DNA from: Polyangiaceae bacterium
GTDB taxonomy: Bacteria > Myxococcota_A > Polyangia > Polyangiales > Polyangiaceae
DNA length: 64,000 bases
Assembly: GCA_016715885.1 (NCBI GenBank)
Contig: JADJXL010000001.1
Span: forward strand, 248,001 to 312,000
Reading direction: 5' to 3'
Every line of letters begins with the position of its first letter. The stretch's first letter is position 1. Below are positions 20,364 to 29,436 of the stretch, in pieces. Under the pieces are notes generated by a model. That model saw only the letters and a program-made list of their open reading frames with translations. It ran no database searches and was not told where the DNA came from. Both the position numbers and the translations under genes were made by a program.

Positions 20364-21565
20364 GGCATGATTCCTCTCTCGAGCTGGCCCGCAATGAATC
20401 GCAGGCTTTGGATAACATCCCCCTTTGTCTTCACGTTCTTTAGCAAGTTGTTCACCGCATCATAATACGCGTCCGTATGCACCTTCGAGTGCACCGCCTT
20501 TCCAAGTGGGTTTGGCGATTTGGAATGACCGGGCAGATACACCCCATTGACCGCATCGTCAACACCGATACCAAATTTTTGGAGGATCTTGAGTGCGTCC
20601 TTCGCCTTGTCCGCACCGTGCGCGACGATGTGATGGGCAAACTCGCCAGCCAGTCTTTTCATGCCTGCCCGCTTCATGTTACGCCCGAGCGCCCGCGCCG
20701 AACCCGTCGCGACCACTTTGGCGACAGCACGCGGCGCGCCCTTGAGAAAAACCCCTGCACCGAGCCCACCCACGGCGCCTGGAATGAAAACGGGCATTCG
20801 GCGCAGGGCGATCAAAGAAAGCCGAATTCCGCGCGTCACGGCCACTTCGAGGAGCGGTAGGCCTGCCATGATCGCCGATTCCACAATGGCCGTCGCGAAC
20901 TCGATCAACATCACCCGACGCCAAACCTCGTCGGCCCCCTCGCCGTAGCCCGTGTTGAACCCTCGCCACGCCGCCCCCGCAAGCCATGGATCGTCGTACA
21001 CCGGAGGCGTCTCGATGTCGTCGAGTGCCTTGGCGCATATCAAAAATTCCGCTTCGAGTTTCTCGGGATCCTCAAAGTTGTAGCCGGCAATGAGATTGTC
21101 CGGCATACGCGCGAGATTCTCCGTAATCCTCTCGCATTCGGTCAACACGACACCCACGCGATGACCAAAATCCTTGGCAATCTTATGCGCAATTTTCCAT
21201 TCGTAGTCTTGAAGCGATCGCGTCGCATTCTGTGGGCATGTCGGTTGATTGATGCCCAAACCCTGTTTCGACGGGAGAAGCTGAAACTGACCCAAATAAG
21301 CCTTTTGCCCTCGTCCATTCCGAGGGTTTGTCGGTTTCGCAGGATTGCGTTCGCAAAAGAAACCCGGCGGCGGCAAACAATACGGCGCACCGGACTTGCC
21401 ACCGAGCGTGTCGCATGTATTGACGGGAGGCTCTCGTGGTAGCGTCGATGAACACGCGGGCGTCGATATCGCCAAAAAGAGACCCAAAATCAGCAAGCCG
21501 AAGCTCGTGCGACGAAGTGCGCACCAAAGAAAGATGCTGCGCAAGAAAAGCATCATCGTTCGCAT
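20360..21565 (-). CDS. lipoprotein AHH-nuclease toxin (SitA-like), copy 1
   Basis: A 401-residue protein. ATG 21565 has AAAGGA 6 bases upstream and this start is conserved in copy 2. The N terminus is a long signal ending FLAISTPAC, a probable lipidated Cys. A middle domain has several Cys and the conserved block KIAKDFGHRVGVVLTECE. A hydrophobic region follows (about 215-275). The C terminus holds the AHH nuclease signature: GEFAHHIVAHGADKAKDAL, then DDAVNGVYLPGHS and KAVHSKVHTDAYY, a HNH/EndoVII-like fold. Lipoprotein toxins with nuclease ends and an adjacent immunity gene are the SitA plan of Myxococcus xanthus, moved between kin by outer-membrane exchange. The SitA link is inference. Confidence 0.8.
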   Translation of the reverse strand: MRTMMLFLRSIFLWCALRRTSFGLLILGLFLAISTPACSSTLPREPPVNTCDTLGGKSGAPYCLPPPGFFCERNPAKPTNPRNGRGQKAYLGQFQLLPSKQGLGINQPTCPQNATRSLQDYEWKIAHKIAKDFGHRVGVVLTECERITENLARMPDNLIAGYNFEDPEKLEAEFLICAKALDDIETPPVYDDPWLAGAAWRGFNTGYGEGADEVWRRVMLIEFATAIVESAIMAGLPLLEVAVTRGIRLSLIALRRMPVFIPGAVGGLGAGVFLKGAPRAVAKVVATGSARALGRNMKRAGMKRLAGEFAHHIVAHGADKAKDALKILQKFGIGVDDAVNGVYLPGHSKSPNPLGKAVHSKVHTDAYYDAVNNLLKNVKTKGDVIQSLRFIAGQLERGIMP

Positions 21566-21698
21566 GCGGGATCCTTTCGCCAAAGCATCGAAGGCGGTCG
21601 AGATACCAGACTACACGACGCCGCTTGCGCATGTCCACGTGGCACACACCTTCGTGCACGTGACGGCGACGATCGAACAACGCGCGCGAGCATTCGAC

Positions 21699-24600
21699 GT
21701 GCTCTCAACGAGCATCGACAAGGCTTCCCAGCCCGCCTCGTTTCGGTCTATCCTCCCGCCCGTGACCGCACGCCTCTCTCAAGACCTCGCCGATCGAGTG
21801 CTCGCATCGCACCCTTTGCCCATCGCCGACGCCACCGCGGCGCTCGTTGCAGCGGATAGCCCTTTCGAACAGCGAGATCGCGTGGTCGAGGTCTTTCGCG
21901 CCATCACGCGATACCTGGCCGCGCTCGTTCTTGCTGCGCGCGTGCAGTTCGGCCCGGGGCCCGCAGGCGATTCGCTCGAAGTGAAAGGACTTTATCGAGC
22001 CCTGCGGAGCCGCGGATTGACCGATGGCCAGTGGTTCGGGCTCGTGCGCGAAGTGCTGAGGCCCTTCGACAAAACACCCGACGCGCATCCATTGCCCGAT
22101 CTCGTCAAGCTCGTTCATGCGCGCAAACCCGAATTCGTCAAGCTCATCGACGAGCTGCTGCTGATGCGTAAAGCCGAAACCGTTGCGCATGGGGCGACCG
22201 GTACGAAAGCCGCGCTGTCGGAGATTCTCGCGAAACGCGTCCCGCAACTCGCACGGTTGCTCGAATTATTGGATCCGCTTTGGCAAAAAGCGCGCCTCGT
22301 GTCGCCGCTCGCGCCCGGCGAAGACGGCGAGCCTCAACGCGCATTGCTCCTCATGGGCGATACGCCTCCGCGAGGTCGATTTCGACGCATCGAGCTCGGG
22401 CCATCGGTGCGCCTTTCGGCGGGTGAATGCATTCTCGCGGATCCCGACGGCAAACCGCTCCTCGCGCTTCATCCGCTCATTCTCGTGCGACCCCCGAGCC
22501 CCGAAGCGTCGCCCGAGTTTTTTACGCTCGACGGTGGCACCAAAAAAGGGGCCGTGTACGTCGCCATTCCTTCCATGGCGGAACATCGTGATGCGGAAGT
22601 ATGGAAAGTGCTCGAAAAACAGCTCGCCGGCGAGGAATCCGAAGGACCGGAGGGCGATGCCAAAGGGCCGAGCCGCCCATATCGAGGTTTGTCGAGCTTC
22701 GGTCCCGAGGACGCGGGGCTGTTTTTTGGACGCGAGACGCAAAGTGAATCGCTCGCCAATCGTATTCGCCGCGCGGGATTCGTCACGGTCACCGGCCCGA
22801 GCGGCAGCGGGAAAAGCTCGCTCCTTGGTGCAGGCGTATTGCCACTTCTTTCCGATTGGAAACGTATCATCGTCCGCCCCGGCGGCCATCCGCTCGAAGC
22901 GCTCGCCGCGAAACTCGCGCCGGCGCTCGACGATTATTGCAAACACGACGATCTCTTGGCGCGCCTTCGTTCGAGCCCCAAAGAGCTGGGCGCGCTGTTA
23001 TCCGAATTTGGACGCGAAAAAGGCGCGCGGCTCGTCATCGTCGTCGATCAGGCCGAAGAAATGCTCACGCTTTGCGAAGATGAAAAGCAGCGGCTCGCCT
23101 ATGCACAAGCGCTCGCGTCCGCGGGGGCCGATCCCGATGGCCCATGTCGTATCGTGCTTTCTTTGCGCGAGGACTTTTTCGGGCGGCTTGCGACGATTGC
23201 CCCATTACGTGGGTTGTACAGCCGCGACGTCGAAGTCGTCACGACGCCCGATCGGGATGCCCTGGCGCGCGCCGTGTATGCGCCCGCAAAGGCATTCGGT
23301 TACGTATTCGAAGACGACGAGCTGGTTTGGACCATGGTCGACGCGGTATCGGCCGAGCCCGCGGCGCTCGCATTGTTATCGTTTTGCTGCGACAAACTGT
23401 GGGACGTGCGGGATAGAACGTGGAAGCGCCTCGGCTGGGACGCATATCGTGGCATTGGGGGCGTCGAAGGCGCGCTCGCGGCGCACGCGGACAAGGTGCT
23501 CGAGGGGCTCGGGCCGGCGGAGCGGCGCGTTTGTCGGACGCTGTTCTTGCGCCTCGTCACGGGCGAACGGACGCGTGCTGTGGTTTCGCGCGCGGAGCTC
23601 GTCGAGGGGGCGGGCGGCGATGGCATTGCGGGCGCTGTGCTCGAACGGCTCGTGCAAGCACGTTTGGTGACGGTGAGTGACGCGGAGCGGCCTGGCGAAG
23701 CGCGGGTCGAGATTGTGCACGAAGCGCTCATTCGGCATTGGCGCGTGTTATCGGGCTGGCTCGAGGAGGACGTCGAGGGGCAAAGGCTCGCGCAGGCATT
23801 GCGTCAGGCTGCGCGAGAATGGGACGGACGGAATCGGCCGAAGGGATTGTTATGGCGTGGTGACGTGCTCGAAGAATACCGATTATGGCGGCGTCGTGCG
23901 GCCGAGCCGCTTGCTGGAGTCGAGCGCGCGTTTGCCGAGGCAAGCGTTGCCGACGAGCAGCGTGGAAAACGCCTTCGCCGCGCGCTCGTCGCATCGGCGC
24001 TCGTCGTGACCAGCGCGTTCGGTGTATTCATGTTTTTTCAATGGCGTAGCGCGGTAGCTGCGCGCGAGGCGATGGCGCGAGCCCGAGCGCGAGCCGAAGT
24101 GCGCGGGCTCTTGGCGGAAGCTCGCTCCGAGGAACCTGCGGGTCGTCCGGACAAGGCCCTTGCGCTTCTGCGCGCGGCGGCGGAGGCCGCAGGGTCGGCC
24201 GAATCCTCGCAGAATGGCGCTGCGGATCGGGATTTTGTCATCGATCGCGAGCGGCTCGAGCGATCCGGGCAAACGGCGCGGGTTTTACCGGGTCATACCG
24301 ACGCCATTTTTTGCCTCGCAACATCGCCCGATGGAAAACGTTTCGTCACGGGGTCGGTCGATAAGACCGCGAAGATATGGGACATCGAGACGGGCGCGTG
24401 CCTTGCGACGCTCCCGGATCACGGCCACGTCGTGGAAGCGGTCGCGTTTTCGCCGGACGGCGCGTTGATAGCGACGGCCTCGGGTGACCCTCGCGCCGCT
24501 CGTGGCGCATTACGTATTTTCGATGCGCGGACAGGTGAGGGCCTTCATGCCATCGAGACGAACGACGACGTCCTCGTCGAGGTGCACTTTTCGCACGACG

Positions 24601-26411
24601 GTACGTTCGTGCTGACGCGCGCGCGGAATGGGACGGTATCTTTATGGGATTCCGCGACGGGCGCACGTCTGCAAATGTTCCACCCCGAGGCGCCGATCAT
24701 CCGGGTGGCGCTTTCGCCTGACGATACGTTGCTCGCAGTGACGTCGGGCAAGACGGCTGTCCTTTTTTCCACGAGCACCGGGAAGGCCGTGGGCGCGCTC
24801 TTCGGCGCCACGCGGCCGCTTCGGAGCGTGGCGTTTTCCCCCGATTCGCAGTTCATCGCGGCTGGGGGCAGCGACGCGGACGTTTTTGTCTTTTCGCAAG
24901 CAACGGGCGAAGTCGTCACGACGCTCGGTGGCCACGATGCAGCCGCGCGCGATGTCGTGTTTTCTCCCGACGGTGCGCTCGTCGCTACGGCCGTGGCCGA
25001 TCCATTCGTGCGCATTTTCAATCTCGCGTCGCCCGATCCGCCCATCTTGTTGCAACACCCGGCGACGGTTGATTCCATCGCATTTTCGCCCGATGGAAAG
25101 CGCCTTGCAACGAGCGCGGGAGCGGTGCTTCGGCTATGGGATGCCGCGACGGGCGTGCTCATTTCGGAATTTCGCGGTCACGAGGACGAGGTTCAGGCTT
25201 TTGCATTCACGCCCAATGGCAAACGCATCGTCACCGGATCGGCCGATAGGACGGTTCGGATCTGGGATCCTGCAAATGCACCGCTCATCGGTACGCGTGC
25301 CGAGAAAGACCATTACATCATGACGGCTGCGGTTTCGGCGGACGGCAGGCGCGTCGTGACGGGACCCATCGCTGGAGCCGCGCGTATTTGGGATTTGGGT
25401 CGGGATACCACTGCGCCCCTGGGCGAAGGGCGAAGCCGCATCACGGCGGTCGCGATGACGTCCGACGGAGCGGTTGCCGCGACGGGCGATGCGAAAGGCG
25501 TCGTCGAGGTTTGGGAATCGAGCGATGGGAAAAAGCTGAAAACGATGAATGGGCATACGGAGTTCATCGCGTCGCTCGCATTTTCGCCCGACGGCCGTCG
25601 CCTCGGCTCGGCGTCGGAGGACGGCAAGGCGACGTTATGGGATCCGCAATCGGGGGCGGTGGTGGCGGCGCTCGCCGGACACGAAGCGCGCGTCACGGCA
25701 ATAGCGTTTTCCCCGCGCGGGCGGTTCGTCGCAACGACCTCGTGGGACAAGACGGCGCGGCTTTGGGACGCGAGCACGGGCGCTCCCATTGCGACGCTGC
25801 CGGCGCACGAAGGACGCGTGTATGCCGTGACGTTTTCATCGGACGAAAAGCTCGTCGCGACGGCGTCGACGCACACCGCGAGGCTTTGGGATACCGCGAC
25901 GGGCCAAGAAAAAGCGATGCTCACGGGCCACGAGCAGCGCGTGACGGATCTCGCGTTTTCGCCAAACGACAAAATGCTCGTGACGGGTTCGGCGGACGGG
26001 CGTTTACGGCTTTTCGACGTCGCTTCGACGCAGCTCTTGCGCGTATTCAGCGGTCACGAGGACCGAATCACGACGGTCGCTTTTTCGCCCACCGGTGCGG
26101 AGCTCGTCTCTGCATCGGCGGATACCACCGCGCGTGTTTGGGAGGTGTCGAGCGGCAAGATTCTCGGCGTATTCGCATCGCATCAAAAAACCGTCGCGTC
26201 CGCGATGTTTTTGCCTTCGTCGCGCGACGTTCTCACGATTGGATACGATGGACGCTTATTGACGTGGCGCGCGAGCTCGCCCTATGCGGGCGTTGGGCCG
26301 GGCGCATTCACGAACCTGCGAGTTTGCCCGGGGTCGCTCGCAGTGGTGCCGGTCGTCCCGTTTCCCGCGGCGGACACGGTATGGGCGTCTGAAAGGGTTT
26401 GCCCGAGGTAA
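21699..26411 (+). CDS. nSTAND P-loop ATPase with WD40 propellers
   Basis: A roughly 1570-residue signalling ATPase. The frame is open from 21345, but the part before about 21640 lies antisense to the toxin start, so the GTG at 21699 is tentative. An N-terminal helical region (to about 330) leads to the nSTAND NTPase. It begins PYRGLSSFGPEDAGLFFGRE, followed by Walker A GPSGSGKSSL and Walker B LVIVVDQAEEML, then a winged-helix-like region and HEALIRHW. A transmembrane helix (ALVASALVVTSAFGVFMFF) precedes about 16 WD40 repeats (GHxxxVxxxxFSPDGxxxxTxSxDxTxxxWD), enough for two propellers. Such proteins sense a ligand with the repeats and switch through the ATPase. It is divergent from the toxin of copy 1 and lies between the two toxin modules. 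Confidence 0.85.
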   Translation: MLSTSIDKASQPASFRSILPPVTARLSQDLADRVLASHPLPIADATAALVAADSPFEQRDRVVEVFRAITRYLAALVLAARVQFGPGPAGDSLEVKGLYRALRSRGLTDGQWFGLVREVLRPFDKTPDAHPLPDLVKLVHARKPEFVKLIDELLLMRKAETVAHGATGTKAALSEILAKRVPQLARLLELLDPLWQKARLVSPLAPGEDGEPQRALLLMGDTPPRGRFRRIELGPSVRLSAGECILADPDGKPLLALHPLILVRPPSPEASPEFFTLDGGTKKGAVYVAIPSMAEHRDAEVWKVLEKQLAGEESEGPEGDAKGPSRPYRGLSSFGPEDAGLFFGRETQSESLANRIRRAGFVTVTGPSGSGKSSLLGAGVLPLLSDWKRIIVRPGGHPLEALAAKLAPALDDYCKHDDLLARLRSSPKELGALLSEFGREKGARLVIVVDQAEEMLTLCEDEKQRLAYAQALASAGADPDGPCRIVLSLREDFFGRLATIAPLRGLYSRDVEVVTTPDRDALARAVYAPAKAFGYVFEDDELVWTMVDAVSAEPAALALLSFCCDKLWDVRDRTWKRLGWDAYRGIGGVEGALAAHADKVLEGLGPAERRVCRTLFLRLVTGERTRAVVSRAELVEGAGGDGIAGAVLERLVQARLVTVSDAERPGEARVEIVHEALIRHWRVLSGWLEEDVEGQRLAQALRQAAREWDGRNRPKGLLWRGDVLEEYRLWRRRAAEPLAGVERAFAEASVADEQRGKRLRRALVASALVVTSAFGVFMFFQWRSAVAAREAMARARARAEVRGLLAEARSEEPAGRPDKALALLRAAAEAAGSAESSQNGAADRDFVIDRERLERSGQTARVLPGHTDAIFCLATSPDGKRFVTGSVDKTAKIWDIETGACLATLPDHGHVVEAVAFSPDGALIATASGDPRAARGALRIFDARTGEGLHAIETNDDVLVEVHFSHDGTFVLTRARNGTVSLWDSATGARLQMFHPEAPIIRVALSPDDTLLAVTSGKTAVLFSTSTGKAVGALFGATRPLRSVAFSPDSQFIAAGGSDADVFVFSQATGEVVTTLGGHDAAARDVVFSPDGALVATAVADPFVRIFNLASPDPPILLQHPATVDSIAFSPDGKRLATSAGAVLRLWDAATGVLISEFRGHEDEVQAFAFTPNGKRIVTGSADRTVRIWDPANAPLIGTRAEKDHYIMTAAVSADGRRVVTGPIAGAARIWDLGRDTTAPLGEGRSRITAVAMTSDGAVAATGDAKGVVEVWESSDGKKLKTMNGHTEFIASLAFSPDGRRLGSASEDGKATLWDPQSGAVVAALAGHEARVTAIAFSPRGRFVATTSWDKTARLWDASTGAPIATLPAHEGRVYAVTFSSDEKLVATASTHTARLWDTATGQEKAMLTGHEQRVTDLAFSPNDKMLVTGSADGRLRLFDVASTQLLRVFSGHEDRITTVAFSPTGAELVSASADTTARVWEVSSGKILGVFASHQKTVASAMFLPSSRDVLTIGYDGRLLTWRASSPYAGVGPGAFTNLRVCPGSLAVVPVVPFPAADTVWASERVCPR

Positions 26412-26611
26412 TGGCGCGGCGCATTCGTGACCGCATGCGGATGCTTCGCATCGGTATACGACAAGATTCCCACGTCCGACTTCGACGTGAGGTTTCCAAT
26501 CGGCGAATAGGCGTATGACGTCGCGCATGACGCATTGGGATTGTCGCTGAGAGTGTGGGCTCGTGCAAGCGCGGTTCAGTCTTGGATAGAAGTCGAGCGA
26601 GACCATTTACT

Positions 26612-27082
26612 TCATTCGTCCTCCAGCTCCTCGAGCTTATCGAGGAACTCCTGGAGGCGGTTCGCTACAAGGAACACGTTTCTGTAGTCCTGACGGCACA
26701 AGCCATTCTCATCGAGCTCGTCCTCGTGATCCCAGAAGTAGATCTTGCCCCGACGCTTGCCTTTCCAGCCGATACACACATTGTTCCCAAAGGCGTCTGC
26801 GGCAATTGGGATCAGGTCTGCTGGTATTCGATCGGTGTATGCCTCGCACGCCTCGTCAAGGCTCGAGTTTTCCCTGTCGTGAATCCCATAAAAGAAGTCC
26901 AGTGCACTGCCTTCATGCTCCCATCGTGGCACGTGAAACGTTCGAGGGGTGGGGGCACCGCCGTTCGACTCCAGCAAGAACAGCTTGTAGTCGTCTGGAA
27001 GCTTGACCTTCCAGCGCGCTTCGAATCGCTGAATTTCTTCGCGAGTTGTCGGCCCGTACGGATTCTTGACCTTGATGTGCAT
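26612..27082 (-). CDS. SUKH (SMI1/KNR4) immunity-type protein
   Basis: A 156-residue protein with the SUKH-1 hallmark near its N terminus: REEIQRFEARWKVKLPDDYK followed by LFLLESNGGAP. Later blocks (IPIAADAFGNNVCIGWKGKR, GKIYFWDHEDE) fit the same superfamily, whose bacterial members are mostly immunity proteins against polymorphic nuclease toxins. It follows imm11 copy 2 on the same strand with a 128-bp gap, so the second module appears to carry two immunity genes. Whether it protects against the adjacent AHH toxin or is an orphan immunity gene cannot be told. Confidence 0.82.
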   Translation of the reverse strand: MHIKVKNPYGPTTREEIQRFEARWKVKLPDDYKLFLLESNGGAPTPRTFHVPRWEHEGSALDFFYGIHDRENSSLDEACEAYTDRIPADLIPIAADAFGNNVCIGWKGKRRGKIYFWDHEDELDENGLCRQDYRNVFLVANRLQEFLDKLEELEDE

Positions 27083-27210
27083 GAGCTTTTTTCCTCAACG
27101 TGTCGTTGCCATGCCGCCAGTATGGAAGAAGTCCCTGTGAACGTTGCGCTCTATCAACTGCATGGTTTTTCCATCTTGATGATGGTGCCAGGTATAGTTG
27201 CCCGCAGCGA

Positions 27211-27759
27211 TCACTCGGATGACCACAGCTTGATGAAATCGGTCCCCTTCAGCTTGGCCGCTTTGACGCGCTGGACGAAGCGATCGCTAAAGAAGTTGCC
27301 CCTGGCGCCGGCAATGGGCATCTTGAAGATGTCGATGCGGCGGATCGCCGGCTCGATGAAGACATATTTGCGGATCCAGAGGGTACTCGTTCCTGGAACC
27401 TGCTCGTAGGTCGATCGCTCCCTATCGAACGCATCGATGACGAATCGCGGGTTGAACACGAACAGTTCGACGCCATCGCTCGTCGCAAGTGGGAGAACTT
27501 CGCCATGCGCATCGAGGATGTCTTGCAGCGCATCCACAGCCGAGCGGCGCAAGATCAAGACGCCACAGTCAAAAGGCAGGTCAGCGGCTTTGAAAGCTTC
27601 GCGCCGTGAGGGCCGACAACGCCGTACGAGGATCGGCTTCCAGTCATGCTTCCGCGACGGGCCACAAAGATTGTAAAGCGCTTGATCATCATCATAGCCA
27701 TGAACGGTGTTGATGATCTCGTACCCTTTTGTGGGCAGTGTGTCGTAAATAGCGGTCAT
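27211..27759 (-). CDS. imm11-type immunity protein, copy 2
   Basis: A 182-residue homologue of the protein at 19818-20363, again overlapping its toxin gene by ATGA. The part from about residue 78 (AVDALQDILDAHGEVLPLAT) to the end (TDFIKLWSSE) is nearly the same in both. The N-terminal part is different in sequence, including the segment PSRKHDWKPILVRRCRPSRR. Such one-sided divergence within a recent duplication suggests selection or recombination acting on the N-terminal domain. Confidence 0.75.
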   Translation of the reverse strand: MTAIYDTLPTKGYEIINTVHGYDDDQALYNLCGPSRKHDWKPILVRRCRPSRREAFKAADLPFDCGVLILRRSAVDALQDILDAHGEVLPLATSDGVELFVFNPRFVIDAFDRERSTYEQVPGTSTLWIRKYVFIEPAIRRIDIFKMPIAGARGNFFSDRFVQRVKAAKLKGTDFIKLWSSE

Positions 27760-28961
27760 GGCATGATTCCTCTTTCGAGCTGTCCTGCAATGAAGCGCAG
27801 GGTTTGAATCGCATCTCCTTTGGTTTTCGCGGTCTTTAGCAGTTTTTCCACCGCGAAATAATACGCGTCCGTATGCACCTTCGAGTGCACCGCTTTTCCG
27901 AGGGGGTTTGGCGATTTCGAGTGGCCGGGCAGAAATACTCCGTTGACCGCATCGTCGACCTTGATACCAAAGTTCTGCAGAACCGCAAGCGCGTCCTTCG
28001 CCTTCTCAGCGCCGTGCGCGACGATGTGATGGGCAAACTCGCCGGGCAACCTGGCCATGTGCGCCAGTTTCATGTTGCGCCCGAGTGTCCGCGCCGAACC
28101 CGTCGCGACCGCTTTGGCAACGACACGTGGCGCACCCTTGAGAAAAACCCCTGCACCGAGCCCACCCACTGCGCCTGGAATGAAAACGGGCATTCGACGC
28201 AGGGCGATCAAAGAAAGCCGAATTCCCCGCGTCACGGCCACTTCGAGCAGCGGAAGGCCTGCCATGATCGCCGATTCCACAATGGCCGTCGCAAACTCGA
28301 TCAACATCACCCGACGCCAAACCTCGTCGGCCCCCTCGCCATAACCCGTGTTGAATCCTTGCCACGCTGCCCCCGCAAGCCATGGATCGTCGTACACCGG
28401 AGGCGTCTCGATATCGTCGAGTGCCTTGGCGCATATCATGAATTCCGCTTCGAGCTTGTCGGGGTCTTCAAAGTTGTAGCCGGCAATGAGATTGTCCGGC
28501 ATACGCGCGAGATTCTCCGTGATCCTCTCGCATTCCGTCAATACGACGCCCACACGATGACCAAAATCCTTGGCAATCTTGTGCGCAATTTTCCACTCGT
28601 AGTCTTGAAGCGATCGCGTCGCATTCTGCGGGCATGTCGGTTGATTGATGCCCAAACCCGGTTTCGATGGGAAAAGCTGAAACTGCCCCAAATATGCCTT
28701 GTGCCCTCGTCCGCTCCAAGCGGTTGACGATGGCACGGGATTGCGTTCGCAAAAGAACCCCGGTGGAGGCAGACAATATGGTTGACCGGACTTGCCACCG
28801 CTCGTGTCGCACGTATTGACGGGAGGTTCTCGTGGTAGCGTCGTCGAGCACGCGGGCGTCGATACTGTCCAAAAGATCCCCAGAATCAACAAGCCCAGGT
28901 GCGTGCAACGAGACGTCCACCAAAGCAAGAAGCCGCGCAAAAACAAGATCATCGTTCGCAT
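27756..28961 (-). CDS. lipoprotein AHH-nuclease toxin (SitA-like), copy 2
   Basis: A 401-residue protein, closely similar to copy 1 along its whole length. ATG 28961 has AAAGGA 6 bases upstream. The signal ends TVSTPACS, again a probable lipidated Cys. The middle region is almost unchanged. The nuclease end reads GEFAHHIVAHGAEKAKDALA and DDAVNGVFLPGHS, with all His residues of the AHH signature kept. Differences from copy 1 cluster after the signal (residues about 65-75) and in the last 60 residues. Immunity genes imm11 and SUKH follow on the same strand. The product should act as an antibacterial nuclease in non-immune siblings; delivery by outer-membrane exchange is inference. Confidence 0.8.
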   Translation of the reverse strand: MRTMILFLRGFLLWWTSRCTHLGLLILGIFWTVSTPACSTTLPREPPVNTCDTSGGKSGQPYCLPPPGFFCERNPVPSSTAWSGRGHKAYLGQFQLFPSKPGLGINQPTCPQNATRSLQDYEWKIAHKIAKDFGHRVGVVLTECERITENLARMPDNLIAGYNFEDPDKLEAEFMICAKALDDIETPPVYDDPWLAGAAWQGFNTGYGEGADEVWRRVMLIEFATAIVESAIMAGLPLLEVAVTRGIRLSLIALRRMPVFIPGAVGGLGAGVFLKGAPRVVAKAVATGSARTLGRNMKLAHMARLPGEFAHHIVAHGAEKAKDALAVLQNFGIKVDDAVNGVFLPGHSKSPNPLGKAVHSKVHTDAYYFAVEKLLKTAKTKGDAIQTLRFIAGQLERGIMP

Positions 28962-29436
28962 GCTGATCCTTTCGCCAAAGCATCGAAGGCGGTCGAGATG
29001 CCAGACTACACGACGCCGCATACACATGTCCAGTCGCTCACCACCACCCATCGCATCGCTCGCCGGACCCAATGCAATGCTCAGTGCGACCTTGACCATC
29101 GCTTGCACCGAGCAAACCCATCGGTCACCTGGACCCATCGTCGTGCACCACGAGACCGTTGCCATCGGTCCGGGGAGCATTCGAAACGGTCACTCGAACC
29201 ACCCGCATTGCACCACCAGACCTCGACGCTTGGTCGACATGACCGAATCGTTTGGTCATGCAGAGCGATCCGTTCGCTCGCGCGAGCATTCGCAGCTCGC
29301 AGAAAGTGCCCTCGGCGAGGTCACGGGAGCAATCGAAACGACCGACGCAAACAATGCTTGTCTTCCGATGATGATTGCGCTACCGTGCGCGCCGCTTTCT
29401 CGATGATTCCAGGAAGTGTCGCAAGGAGATTAGACA

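Larger units (their letters stand above)
19811..21636 (-). repeat. toxin-immunity duplication, copy 1
   Basis: This block (imm11 gene, toxin gene and about 70 bp upstream) matches 27204-29030 in the same orientation. Both toxins have 401 codons. Similarity drops sharply just upstream of CTACACGACGCCGC and just downstream of the imm11 stop, giving definable duplication edges. The only strongly diverged part is the first 75 codons of the immunity gene. Confidence 0.85.
27204..29030 (-). repeat. toxin-immunity duplication, copy 2
   Basis: Partner of 19811-21636. The similarity includes the whole toxin gene, the last 105 codons of imm11 and about 70 bp upstream of the toxin ATG, including GATCCTTTCGCCAAAGC and CCAGACTACACGACGCCGC. 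The shared upstream bases probably hold the promoter and ribosome-binding site. The following interval, 29031-29436, shows no convincing gene. Confidence 0.85.

Noticed and set aside
21345..21698. N-terminal extension of the nSTAND frame
   Set aside because: It lies antisense to the toxin signal sequence; the same translation appears beside toxin copy 2 without any ATPase gene.
22183..23670. 495-codon plus-strand frame inside the nSTAND gene
   Set aside because: Basic, low-complexity translation in another frame of a well-supported gene.
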